DNA of 64,000 nt from positions 186,001-250,000 of the forward strand of contig CAVUJG010000002.1 in NCBI GenBank assembly GCA_963741755.1, read 5' to 3'. Made by a program: the position numbers and the translations under genes. A model generated the notes under the pieces. The model did not search any database. It was given only the letters and a program-made list of their open reading frames with translations, and was not told the DNA's origin. Positions 42,321 through 50,241 of the stretch are shown in pieces. Origin of the DNA: Sva-07 sp963741755. GTDB taxonomy: Bacteria > Actinomycetota > Acidimicrobiia > Acidimicrobiales > Ilumatobacteraceae. The first letter of the stretch is position 1. Each line of letters opens with the position of its first letter.

Positions 42321-43733
42321 TCAGCGAGCGGAGTCGCGCAACTCGGCGTAGCGCTCGCGGAGGTCGCCCGACTCGACCGGCTCGACCACAGCGCCGCCGG
42401 CGCCGAGCCCCCACCGCTGCTGCACCGTGGCGTGATCGACCCCACCGGCCACCGCTGCTGCCTGCACGGCAGCGCCTGCGGCGACGGCCTGGTCGACGCC
42501 CGCGAGCACCAGCGGTTGGCCGACCAGTCCAGCGAGCACCGCTCGCAAAGCGTTCGACCGTGCACCACCTCCGGTCAACACCACCCGCCCCGTGACGGCG
42601 GCGTGGTCGCGCAGCGCGTCGAGCGCATCGAGCAGACCGCACGCAACGCCGTTCACGGCGGCGAGCGCGAACTGCTCGCGGGTGACGTCGCTGCGCAGTC
42701 CGCCGATCAGCCCGGTCGCGTCGGGGCGATTCGGGGTGCGTTCGCCGTCGAGATACGGCAACAGCACCGGCACGTCGGTGTCGCCGACGGCGGCGAGCGC
42801 GAGCCGGTCGAACTCATCGTGGTCGACGCCGAGCAGCCGGGCGACCGCGTCGAGCACCTTGGCTGCATTCGAGGTGCACACCAACGGCAGGAACCGGCCG
42901 GTCGCGTCGGCGAATCCAGCGACGGCCCCAGTCGGGTCCGCCGTGGGTGCATCGGCAACAGCGAACGCGGTGCCTGATGTGCCGACCGACAGCGCGGCAT
43001 CGCCGGGGGCGAGGCCGAGTCCCAGTGCCGCAGCCATGTTGTCGCCGGTTCCGACCGCAACGGCGATGTCGTTCCACTGACCGGCGACGTCGAGTGGTCC
43101 CAGCACTGTGGGAACGACGTCGGTCCAGTCCCGCTCACCGTCGATCACGGCGAGCAGATCCCAGCGGTACTCCCCTGTCGCCGGCGACCAGTAGCCGGTT
43201 CCCGAGGCGTCGCCACGGTCGGTGGTGAAAGCGCCGGTCAGGCGGTGCGTCAGGTAGTCGTGCGGCAACAGCACCCGAGCCATGCGTGCCCAGGCCTCGG
43301 GGTGCGAGCGATGCAACCACGACAGCTTCGTCGCTGTGAATGCCGCCACCGGCACGCTGCCAACGGCGTTGGCCCAGGCCTCCGTGCTCCCCAGCTGCTT
43401 GACCAACCAGCCAGCATCGGGGGCGGACTCGGTGTCGTTCCAGAGTTTGGCGGGGTGGACGGGTTCGCCGTCGGCGTCGAGCGCAACCATGCCGTGCTGT
43501 TGGCCGGCGACGCTGATCGCCTCGACCCGGGCACCGCCCGGAAGGTCGCTGAGCGCCGCGTTCCAAGCGTTGTCGAAGGCGTCCGACCACGAATGAGGGT
43601 CCTGTTCGCTGCACGGCGGTGTGACGGCTGGATGCGGCGACGACGACGATGCGACGATCTCGCCGGAGTCGAGATCGCGAATCTCGACCTTGGTGGACTG
43701 GGTGGACGAGTCGACGCCGGCGACGAAAGGCAC
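42321..43733 (-). CDS. xylB: Xylulokinase-like FGGY sugar kinase
   Basis: 470 aa FGGY kinase. GVDSSTQSTKVEIRD is the N-terminal phosphate loop; AGQQHGMVALD is the substrate segment typical of xylulokinases; GTGDNMAAALGLG carries the catalytic Asp; VVLTGGGARSNALRAVLA is the C-terminal ATP motif. D-xylulose is the likely substrate, though no xylose isomerase is near. GTG 43733 has TAGTCT 6 nt upstream. Confidence 0.87.
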   Translation of the reverse strand: MPFVAGVDSSTQSTKVEIRDLDSGEIVASSSSPHPAVTPPCSEQDPHSWSDAFDNAWNAALSDLPGGARVEAISVAGQQHGMVALDADGEPVHPAKLWNDTESAPDAGWLVKQLGSTEAWANAVGSVPVAAFTATKLSWLHRSHPEAWARMARVLLPHDYLTHRLTGAFTTDRGDASGTGYWSPATGEYRWDLLAVIDGERDWTDVVPTVLGPLDVAGQWNDIAVAVGTGDNMAAALGLGLAPGDAALSVGTSGTAFAVADAPTADPTGAVAGFADATGRFLPLVCTSNAAKVLDAVARLLGVDHDEFDRLALAAVGDTDVPVLLPYLDGERTPNRPDATGLIGGLRSDVTREQFALAAVNGVACGLLDALDALRDHAAVTGRVVLTGGGARSNALRAVLAGLVGQPLVLAGVDQAVAAGAAVQAAAVAGGVDHATVQQRWGLGAGGAVVEPVESGDLRERYAELRDSAR

Positions 43734-43739
43734 CGCCGC

Positions 43740-43745
43740 AGACTA
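43740..43745 (-). promoter_or_regulatory. -10 hexamer TAGTCT for xylB
   Basis: Minus-strand TAGTCT ends 6 nt before the GTG start of xylB, with no ribosome site. The tandem 40-nt palindromes lie 30 bp further upstream. Confidence 0.45.
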
Positions 43746-43775
43746 GATCCAGTCGACCGACCCGCCCCTCCCCAG

Positions 43776-43815
43776 CGATGAGCGAACCGACCGGATACGG
43801 CGGTTTCGCTCATCG
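43776..43815. repeat. Palindromic element, family B, copy 1
   Basis: A 40-nt palindrome: CGATGAGCGAA at one end pairs with TTCGCTCATCG at the other, extended by CCG/CGG with one bulged base, with a tip around ACCGGATA. It is identical over all 40 nt to the copy at 43837. Confidence 0.8.
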
Positions 43816-43836
43816 GAACGACCCGTACCTCCTCAA

Positions 43837-43876
43837 CGATGAGCGAACCGACCGGATACGGCGGTTTCGCTCATCG
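43837..43876. repeat. Palindromic element, family B, copy 2
   Basis: Identical to copy 1, with 21 bp between them. The last bases overlap the nitroreductase gene and supply its TGA stop (43871-43873). Confidence 0.8.
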
Positions 43877-44533
43877 CGAGCGCTCCTCGGGCAGCGTCGA
43901 CGAGTCCGAGATCCAGTCGGCGCGGTGATCCCAGGCGTCGTCGAACACGATGTCGTCGAGCGGCTTGCGCTTCACCGGACCGTGGCGGCCCTCGGGGACA
44001 CCGAGCGTGATGCACGCCGACAATGCAACGCCGTCGGGGATGTCGAGGAGCTCACGCAGCTGAGTCTCGACGCCGAGGTGCCACATCGTGAGGGCACCTC
44101 CGTAGCCGAGCGCACGCGCTGCGAGGAGCAGGTTCTGGCAGGCGGGATACACCGAGGCACCCTCGTACGGTGACGCCGAGCGATAGCGGTCGAGGCAGAC
44201 GAGCACGACCACCGGCGTCCGTTCGAATCGATCGACATAGCGCTGCATCGAGTCGGCGAAACGGGACGGGCGATACCCATCGTGCTCTCGTTTGGCATTC
44301 CAACCGGCTCGGAATGCATCTCCCAGCAGTTGCTTGGCGGCCGTCGCACGCGGTCCGTCGCGCAGCACCAGAAATCGGAACGGTTGACGATTCGACCCCG
44401 ACGGCGCCCGGCCGGCGTGCCAGAGGATCGAAGCGAGATCATCGTCCGGAATCGGTTCGTCGGTGTAACGGCGGATCGCTCGCGTGGTGGCGAGCCCGTC
44501 CAGCAACCCGATCGGTTCGGGCGGCGACGTCAC
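43871..44533 (-). CDS. Nitroreductase-family flavoprotein
   Basis: 220 aa FMN-binding fold. The Arg pair near residue 20 (ATTRAIRRYTDEPIPDDDL) and GRAPSGSNRQPFRFLVL bind flavin; the C-terminal ITLGVPEGRHGPVKRKPLDD is typical. It probably reduces a quinone, nitro or enone compound with NAD(P)H. The start overlaps the enoyl-CoA hydratase stop by 4 bp, suggesting a shared substrate route. The stop codon lies in a palindromic repeat. Confidence 0.87.
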   Translation of the reverse strand: MTSPPEPIGLLDGLATTRAIRRYTDEPIPDDDLASILWHAGRAPSGSNRQPFRFLVLRDGPRATAAKQLLGDAFRAGWNAKREHDGYRPSRFADSMQRYVDRFERTPVVVLVCLDRYRSASPYEGASVYPACQNLLLAARALGYGGALTMWHLGVETQLRELLDIPDGVALSACITLGVPEGRHGPVKRKPLDDIVFDDAWDHRADWISDSSTLPEERSR

Positions 44534-45372
44534 CGGCCCTGGAACTCAGGGTCTCGCTTCTCCATGAACGCGGTGACCCCTTCGGTGAAGTCATTCGTGC
44601 GCAGCAACGGCAGCAGCTGCAAGAAGACGTGATGGACGTTCTGTTCGAACGTCTCGGTCTCAGCTGCTCGCATCATCCGCTTGATCGCCCGCACGGCGAG
44701 CGGTGCGTTCGCAGCGATCTCGTTCGCCATCGCCGTGGTGCGATCAGCGAACTCATCGGCGCTCACCACGTGGTTGACCAGGCCCAGATCGAGCGCCTCG
44801 GCGGCGGTGAGCGTGCGCCCGGTGAAGGCGATCTCGGCGGCCTTTGCGTAGCCGACCATCCGCGGGAGCAGCCATGTGCCGCCGCTCTCGGGCAGGATGC
44901 CACGCTTCGCGAAACCGGGGTTCAGCTTGGCGGAGTCGACGGCGATGCGGATGTCGCAGCCGAGCGCCAGGTCGAGGCCGTAGCCCGCCGAACCGCCGTT
45001 CAGCGCGCAGATCGTCGGTGTGTCGAGGTTGTGCAGCACCACCGGAGGTGCGCTGCGGAGATCGAACTCACCAGAGAACGTCGCATCGCCGCCACCGAGG
45101 TTGCCGAGACCACCCTTGGGCCCGGCCATCTGGGCCTGCAGGTCGAGGCCGGCGCAGAACGCCCGCCCCGCTCCGGTGAGCACGATGCAGCGCACATCAG
45201 GGTCGTGATCCGCCCGCAGCAGCAGCTCACTGATCTGCTGCAGCATCGGCCCCGAGATCGTGTTCATCCGCTCGGGAGCGTTCAGCGTGAGGGTGGCAAC
45301 ATGGTCGACGACCTCGTACTTGACCTCTGTGTCGTCACTCGATGTGCCATCTGGTCCGGTCGCATCGTTCAC
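44530..45372 (-). CDS. Enoyl-CoA hydratase/isomerase family protein
   Basis: 280 aa crotonase fold. The oxyanion loops lie in GRAFCAGLDLQAQM and LNGGSAGYGLDLALGCDIRI. The catalytic region KRGILPESGGTWLLPRMVG has one Glu of the usual pair. The longer insertion after LQAQM (Gly-rich) separates it from classical short-chain hydratases, so substrate is open. GTG 45372 is supported by TACGTT 8 nt upstream. Confidence 0.88.
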   Translation of the reverse strand: MNDATGPDGTSSDDTEVKYEVVDHVATLTLNAPERMNTISGPMLQQISELLLRADHDPDVRCIVLTGAGRAFCAGLDLQAQMAGPKGGLGNLGGGDATFSGEFDLRSAPPVVLHNLDTPTICALNGGSAGYGLDLALGCDIRIAVDSAKLNPGFAKRGILPESGGTWLLPRMVGYAKAAEIAFTGRTLTAAEALDLGLVNHVVSADEFADRTTAMANEIAANAPLAVRAIKRMMRAAETETFEQNVHHVFLQLLPLLRTNDFTEGVTAFMEKRDPEFQGR

Positions 45373-45380
45373 GGTGCCGA

Positions 45381-45386
45381 AACGTA
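45381..45386 (-). promoter_or_regulatory. -10 hexamer TACGTT, leaderless
   Basis: Minus-strand TACGTT ends 8 nt before the GTG at 45372. Divergent from the binding-protein promoter. Confidence 0.5.
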
Positions 45387-45414
45387 GTGCCTCGCATTCT
45401 CCCGGAACGACGCG

Positions 45415-45420
45415 TACAAT
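45415..45420 (+). promoter_or_regulatory. -10 hexamer TACAAT for the binding-protein gene
   Basis: TACAAT is the best -10 match in the window. It lies 62 nt before the ATG, so this message has a leader with a hairpin and a ribosome site, unlike most first genes here. Confidence 0.55.
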
Positions 45421-45434
45421 CTGGCCACCTTAGA

Positions 45435-45458
45435 AATACGGGCAATCCCGCCCGTATT
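45435..45458 (+). promoter_or_regulatory. Leader hairpin or operator before the binding-protein gene
   Basis: AATACGGGC (45435-45443) pairs perfectly with GCCCGTATT (45450-45458) across a 6-nt loop. It lies between the -10 box and the GGGGGAG ribosome site. It could be a repressor operator or an RNA stem controlling stability. Confidence 0.55.
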
Positions 45459-45482
45459 CCCACAAGGGGGAGAAACCACAAC

Positions 45483-46881
45483 ATGAAAGCAACCCGCGTG
45501 AAGCGCGTCGGTGCACTGTTGGTCGGTCTGAGTCTCGTCGCCGCAGCTTGCGGCAGCGACGACGAAGGCAGCGCCACGACAGATGCCACCGAGACCACCG
45601 ATGAGATGGTCGAGGAGACCACCGCTCCGGAGACCACCGACGACATGACCGAAGAGACCACGGCGCCGGAGACCACCGACGACATGGTCGAGAGCGAGAC
45701 CGTTCAGGCCGCTCCGACCTGTAGCGGCGACAGCGACGGCACCCTGAACATCGCGACCGTGCTCCCGGAGACGGGCAACCTGGCCTTCCTCGGCCCGCCC
45801 GAGTTCGCGGGCGCTGAGCTCGCAATCCAGGACATCAATGCAGGCCGGCGGCGCCCTCGGTGCCGACGTCACGCTCGACCAGGGCGACTCCGGCGACACC
45901 TCGACCGACATCGCCAACCAGACCGTCGACCGTCAGCTCGCTGCCGGCAACGACGCGTTCATCGGTGCGGCTTCGTCCGGCGTGTCGTTCACGTTCATCG
46001 ACAAGCTCGTCGAGAACTGCAAGATCCACTTCAGCCCGGCCAACACCTCGCCGGACTTCACCGACTACGCCGACGACGATCTGTACTTCCGTACCGCTCC
46101 GTCCGACGTGTTGCAGGGTCGCGTGCTCGCCGATCTCATGATCGAAGAGGGCGTCACCACGGCCACCTTCATGGCGCTGCAGGACCCGTACGGCGAAGGC
46201 CTCCTCAAGTACTCGACCGAGCCGTTCGCGGACCAGGGCGGCGAAATCGTCGAACAGTTCACGTACGACCCGCAGGCCGCCGAGTTCTCGGCAGAAGTCG
46301 ACAAGGTCGTTTCGGGCGATCCCGAGGCCCTCGTCATCATCGGCTTCGAAGAGACCTCGAAGATCCTCACCTCGCTGTTCGAAGCGGGCTTCACGCCTGC
46401 CGACGGCAAGAAGATCTACCTGGTCGACGGCAACGTCGGTAACGCACTCGGCGAGCAGCTGCCCGCCGGATCGATGGAAGGCATCCGAGGCACCCTGCCC
46501 GCAGCCGAGATCACCGGTGACTTCCAGGACCAGCTCCTGGCCGTCGATCCGGAACTGATCGACTTCAGCTACGGACCGGAGACCTACGACGCGGTGATCA
46601 TCGTGGCCCTGGCCGCGCAGATCGCCGGCACCGACGATCCAGCTGCCATCGCAGCCGAGATCAACGGCGTCACCCGCGACGGCGAGAAGTGCACCACCTA
46701 CGCTGATTGCGTGGCGCTCATCGAAGCCGGAACCGACATCGACTACGACGGACCTTCCGGCCCGCAGACGTTCGGCCCCGAAGGCGAGCCGACCGAAGCG
46801 AGCTTCAAGATCCTCACCTACGATGCGGACAACATGGTCGAGGCTGGTACCCCGACCGAGTTCCGTTTCGCCAAGATCTGA
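45483..46881 (+). CDS. Branched-chain amino-acid-type ABC substrate-binding lipoprotein (frame broken once)
   Basis: Lipoprotein with signal peptide and lipobox VAAAC, then a Thr/Glu-rich linker with two 13-residue repeats, then the LivK-like periplasmic-binding fold (LNIATVLPETGNLAFLGPPE). After DIN the frame changes; the second part begins GGALGADVTLDQGDSGDT and runs to the C-terminus FRFAKI. Removing one G at 45843-45844 gives DINAAGGALG and a continuous 465-aa protein. GGGGGAG precedes the ATG. The likely partner permease is livHMGF on the opposite strand; substrate is uncertain. Confidence 0.88.
45609..45686 (+). repeat. Two 39-bp in-frame repeats in the lipoprotein linker
   Basis: The units 45609-45647 and 45648-45686 encode VEETTAPETTDDM and TEETTAPETTDDM. 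They lengthen the flexible tether after the lipobox and may vary between strains. Confidence 0.75.
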
Positions 46882-46893
46882 TCACTCAGATCT
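46874..46893 (+). other. Short stem-loop at the stop codon
   Basis: AGATCTGA (46874-46881) pairs with TCAGATCT (46886-46893) across TCAC. It includes the stop codon of the binding-protein gene and precedes the main terminator. Confidence 0.45.
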
Positions 46894-46910
46894 GAACTGA
46901 ACACTCGATG

Positions 46911-46949
46911 ACGGGGGGTCGCCTGCGGGCGGCCCCCCGTTGTCGTTTT
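46911..46949. terminator. Strong hairpin terminator between convergent genes
   Basis: ACGGGGGG (46911-46918) pairs with CCCCCCGT (46933-46940), followed on the plus strand by TTGTCGTTTT. It ends the binding-protein transcript; a lipoprotein gene ends at 46949 on the other strand. It is the clearest intrinsic terminator in the window. Confidence 0.8.
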
Positions 46950-47527
46950 CAATCGTTGCGGAACTGCTGGATCACATGGCGGCACGCTGGTTCGTCGAGG
47001 AACGCCTGCTTCACCTCGCGTCGCTCGAGTTTGTAGATCTCGGGTTCCAGCACCGACATCACCTTCTCGATGCTGTTGAACCACTCCCCCACCGCCCCTT
47101 GTACGTCTCGGTCGTCGATCCGGTCGGCTCGGCCCGACATCGCGTTGCGCTGATCGTCGAGTTCTTTGGAGCCGAGGGCGGCCCCGGTTGCGAGTTGATC
47201 GCGCACGATTTCTGCTTCGCCGATCTCGGGGAGCTGCAGCGTCGCGATCCGATCACGCCACGCGATCAAGGCGGTGTCGGCCCGTTCCAGGCCAGCCGCG
47301 ATGGCCGGACCACGCTCGTCGGGCGGACGCGATGCAATGCCCGAGACGGAATCGTTGACGATGTCGACCAACTCGTCGTCGAAGCGACGCAGTTCCTCGC
47401 AGACCGTTCGGGCGAACTCCGTTCGGTCGGGACCGGAGCCCGATTGGCATGCCACGAGCAACACGCTTGCCACCACGAACAACCCGACAGCTCGTCTGGT
47501 GAGCACGGCCGGGTGTGCCGCCGTCAA
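46949..47527 (-). CDS. Small lipoprotein, unknown function
   Basis: 192 aa. Hydrophobic signal VGLFVVASVLLVAC with the lipobox Cys, then a mostly helical domain with two more Cys (RTVCEELRRFD and EPACRHVIQQF) that may pair. TTG 47527 overlaps the livF stop (TTGA), and GTG 47506 is an alternative. Its position as the last gene after livF suggests an accessory role in the importer, which is inference. Confidence 0.72.
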   Translation of the reverse strand: MTAAHPAVLTRRAVGLFVVASVLLVACQSGSGPDRTEFARTVCEELRRFDDELVDIVNDSVSGIASRPPDERGPAIAAGLERADTALIAWRDRIATLQLPEIGEAEIVRDQLATGAALGSKELDDQRNAMSGRADRIDDRDVQGAVGEWFNSIEKVMSVLEPEIYKLERREVKQAFLDEPACRHVIQQFRND

Positions 47528-48252
47528 CGAGCCTTGGCGAGCGTGCCCAGGTACAGCTCGATGACCTTGGGGTCCTTCAGCAGTTCCTCGCCGGAGCCCG
47601 TATAGGCATTGCGGCCCTGGTCGAGCACGTAGCCCCGATCACAGATCTGCAGGCATCGAGCCGCGTTCTGTTCGACCATGATGATCGACACTCCGGTGGA
47701 GTTGACCTCTTTGACGCGATCGAAGACCTGATCCTGCAGCACCGGCGACAGGCCCGCACTCGGCTCGTCCAACAGCAGCACCGACGGTTCCATCATCAAC
47801 GCTCGACCCATCGCCAGCATCTGGCGTTCGCCGCCGGACAGCGAGCCCGCGCGCTGGTCGATGCGTTCACCGAGCCGAGGGAAGATGTCGACGACCTCGG
47901 CGATCATCTCCGGAACGCCGGACTTGCGGAGATAGCCGCCCATCTCCAGGTTCTCGCGGATGGTGAGCGACGGAAACACGTTGTTGATCTGCGGGACGTA
48001 TCCGATGCCACGCGACACAAGAAAGTTCGCCTTTTTCCCGGTGACATCGTCGCCGCGATACCACACGGTTCCCTCGGTGACCTTGATCAGGCCGAACAGC
48101 GCCTTCAGCATGGTCGACTTTCCGGCGCCGTTGGGGCCGATGATGCCGATCAGCTCGCCGTCACCGAGGATCAGTTCAGCGCCGTTGAGGATGTTCACTC
48201 CCGGCACGTAGCCGGCGACCACGTTCTCGACGTGGATCAGATGGTCAGACAT
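47524..48252 (-). CDS. livF: Branched-chain amino-acid ABC transporter ATPase LivF
   Basis: 242 aa ATPase. Walker A GPNGAGKSTMLKALFG, signature LSGGERQMLAMGRAL, Walker B LLLDEPSAGLSP and the H-loop region after IIMVEQNAARCL (Gln-Asn in the usual LivF form). The N-terminus HVENVVAGYVPGVNIL is typical. It overlaps livG by 8 bp. Confidence 0.92.
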   Translation of the reverse strand: MSDHLIHVENVVAGYVPGVNILNGAELILGDGELIGIIGPNGAGKSTMLKALFGLIKVTEGTVWYRGDDVTGKKANFLVSRGIGYVPQINNVFPSLTIRENLEMGGYLRKSGVPEMIAEVVDIFPRLGERIDQRAGSLSGGERQMLAMGRALMMEPSVLLLDEPSAGLSPVLQDQVFDRVKEVNSTGVSIIMVEQNAARCLQICDRGYVLDQGRNAYTGSGEELLKDPKVIELYLGTLAKAR

Positions 48253-49237
48253 CGGACTCGCTCCCAGCTGGATCAGCGTCTCTCGAACCATCGTCGACCG
48301 CTTCGCGGATCTCCTCGGTCAACGCGGCATGCGACGAACCGAGGTACGCGTCGACGACGGCGGCGTTCTCGCCGATCGAACGCGGCGGACCCTCGGCGAT
48401 GATCATCCCTTCGGCCATGACGACGACCCAATCGGAGATGTCCTGCACGACGTCCATGTCGTGTTCGACGAACATCACCGTGATGCCCTCGGACCTCAGC
48501 CGCTTCACGTGGCCGAGCAACGACTGCGTCAGTGCCGGGTTGACGCCCGCCATCGGCTCGTCGAGCATGATCAGCGTCGGATTCGCCATCATGGCGCGCG
48601 CCATCTCGAGCAGCTTGCGCTGGCCACCCGACAGTGCACCGGCGTACTCGTCCTTCATGTGGGTCATGTTGAACTCTTCGAGGATCTCGAGCGATCTCGC
48701 CTGGACTTGCTTCTCCTGGGCGTGCCAGCCGCTGAACAGTCCCTTCCACATCGCTTCGCCCGACTGCGCCTGCGCGGCGAGCATCATGTTGTCCAGCACG
48801 GTCATCTTCGCCAGGACCTTGGTCAGCTGGAACGTGCGCACCATGCCCTTGGCCGCGAGCTGGTGCGAGCGCTCTCCGCTCGTCTCGGCTCCGTTGAAGA
48901 AGACCTTGCCCTCGTCGGGGCTGTCGAAGTTGGTGAGGAGGTTGAAGAACGTGGTCTTGCCGGCACCGTTCGGACCGATGAGCGCCGTGATCGCGCCGCG
49001 CTGCACTTCCACGTGCTCGACATCGACGGCTCGCAGTCCTCCGAACGAGCGCGCGACGCCCTTGGCGACCAGGATCGGATCGGGCTTGGGGGCGCCGGGA
49101 ACGTGATCGACGCCGTCGAACATCCCGATCGCCGGGTTGTCCCACTCGCGCTGGATCCCGGCGGCTCCGCCGCCGCCCGAGGTGCGGCCGAACTCGACGG
49201 CGTCGCCGACGCCGGTGCTGTCGTCACTTGCGGGCAT
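48245..49237 (-). CDS. livG: Branched-chain amino-acid ABC transporter ATPase LivG
   Basis: 330 aa ATPase, longer than usual because of a Gly-rich N-terminal extension of about 45 residues and a long acidic C-terminus. Walker A GPNGAGKTTFFNLLTNF, signature LSGGQRKLLEMARAM, Walker B LIMLDEPMAGVNP and VMFVEHDMDVV are intact. The family-typical AAKGMVRTFQLTKVL follows the Q-loop area. ATG 49237 overlaps livM by 14 bp. Confidence 0.92.
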   Translation of the reverse strand: MPASDDSTGVGDAVEFGRTSGGGGAAGIQREWDNPAIGMFDGVDHVPGAPKPDPILVAKGVARSFGGLRAVDVEHVEVQRGAITALIGPNGAGKTTFFNLLTNFDSPDEGKVFFNGAETSGERSHQLAAKGMVRTFQLTKVLAKMTVLDNMMLAAQAQSGEAMWKGLFSGWHAQEKQVQARSLEILEEFNMTHMKDEYAGALSGGQRKLLEMARAMMANPTLIMLDEPMAGVNPALTQSLLGHVKRLRSEGITVMFVEHDMDVVQDISDWVVVMAEGMIIAEGPPRSIGENAAVVDAYLGSSHAALTEEIREAVDDGSRDADPAGSESDV

Positions 49238-50237
49238 CGATTGCAATCTCTCTCTTGTCGCCGAAGATGCCCTGGGGTCTGAAGATCATCAGGAGCATCA
49301 GGGTCAGCCCGACGAGCATGAATCGAACGGGGCCCACCTGCGAGCGCTCCATGATCTGGTCGGGCATGATGTCGTTGTCGATCAGTTCGATCAGTACGTT
49401 CTCGGTGAACGACAGGATGACCCAGAAGAGCATGGAGCCGATGACCGGTCCCCAGATCGTCGCAAGGCCCCCGAGAATCGCTGCGGTCAGCGCGAAGAAG
49501 GTCTGTTGGGTTGCGTAGTTGTCCGGCTGCACCGAGTTCTGTTGGATCGCGTAGAACATGCCGGCGAGCGTGCCGAACGAGCCACCCAGGATCAGCGACT
49601 GCATCTTGAATCGGAAGACGTCCTTGCCGAGTGCGGTCGCGGCGTCTTCGTCCTCACGGATCGACCGCAGCACGCGTCCCCATGGCGACTTCACGAGGCG
49701 CCACACGATGAACACCGACAGCAGCACCAACGACCAGCCCACGACGAGTTCCCAGAGATCCGCTCCGCTGAACTCGAGGTTCAGACGTCCGAAGAGTCGG
49801 AATCCGTAGGTCTGGCTGTTGTTGAACGGGTTCCAGCTCTGGAAGCTGTTCGCGAATCCGTTGATGCCGTTGGAACCACCTGTGACGTCGCTCAGTGTTG
49901 CGGCGCGCACGATCAATCTGATGATCTCGCCGACCGCAATCGTGACGATGGCGAGATAGTCGGCTCTGAGCCGGAGCGTTGGCAGACCCAGGATCAGTCC
50001 CAGCACCACACCGGCCAGCAACCCGACGATGATCCCGACCCAGAGAGGAGCGCCGAGCGTGTTCGTCGTGATCCCCACGCCGTAGGCGCCCGCCGCCATG
50101 AACGCGACCTGACCGAAGTTCAACAATCCGGTGTAGCCGAAGTGCAGGTTGAGCCCGATCGCTGCGAGGGCGAAGATGATCGCCTGCTGCGAGATGCCCG
50201 ATCGGAATGCATTGGAGATGATGGAGTTCCAATCCAT
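49224..50237 (-). CDS. livM: Branched-chain amino-acid ABC transporter permease LivM
   Basis: 337 aa permease with about eight to ten membrane helices. The family segment GLNLHFGYTGLLNFGQVAFM opens it and the ATPase-contact loop SIREDEDAATALGKDVFRFK is present. It ends with RPQGIFGDKREI, as usual. ATG 50237 is 4 nt after the livH stop. Confidence 0.92.
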   Translation of the reverse strand: MDWNSIISNAFRSGISQQAIIFALAAIGLNLHFGYTGLLNFGQVAFMAAGAYGVGITTNTLGAPLWVGIIVGLLAGVVLGLILGLPTLRLRADYLAIVTIAVGEIIRLIVRAATLSDVTGGSNGINGFANSFQSWNPFNNSQTYGFRLFGRLNLEFSGADLWELVVGWSLVLLSVFIVWRLVKSPWGRVLRSIREDEDAATALGKDVFRFKMQSLILGGSFGTLAGMFYAIQQNSVQPDNYATQQTFFALTAAILGGLATIWGPVIGSMLFWVILSFTENVLIELIDNDIMPDQIMERSQVGPVRFMLVGLTLMLLMIFRPQGIFGDKREIAIDARK

Positions 50238-50241
50238 GCTC

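Noticed and set aside
43776..43876. Minimal CRISPR array (two identical repeats with a spacer)
   Set aside because: Repeats are strong full palindromes of 40 nt with only one 21-bp spacer and no cas genes nearby.
45609..45686. Possible CRISPR-like or mobile repeat
   Set aside because: Two adjacent in-frame 39-bp units encode a protein linker; there are no spacers.
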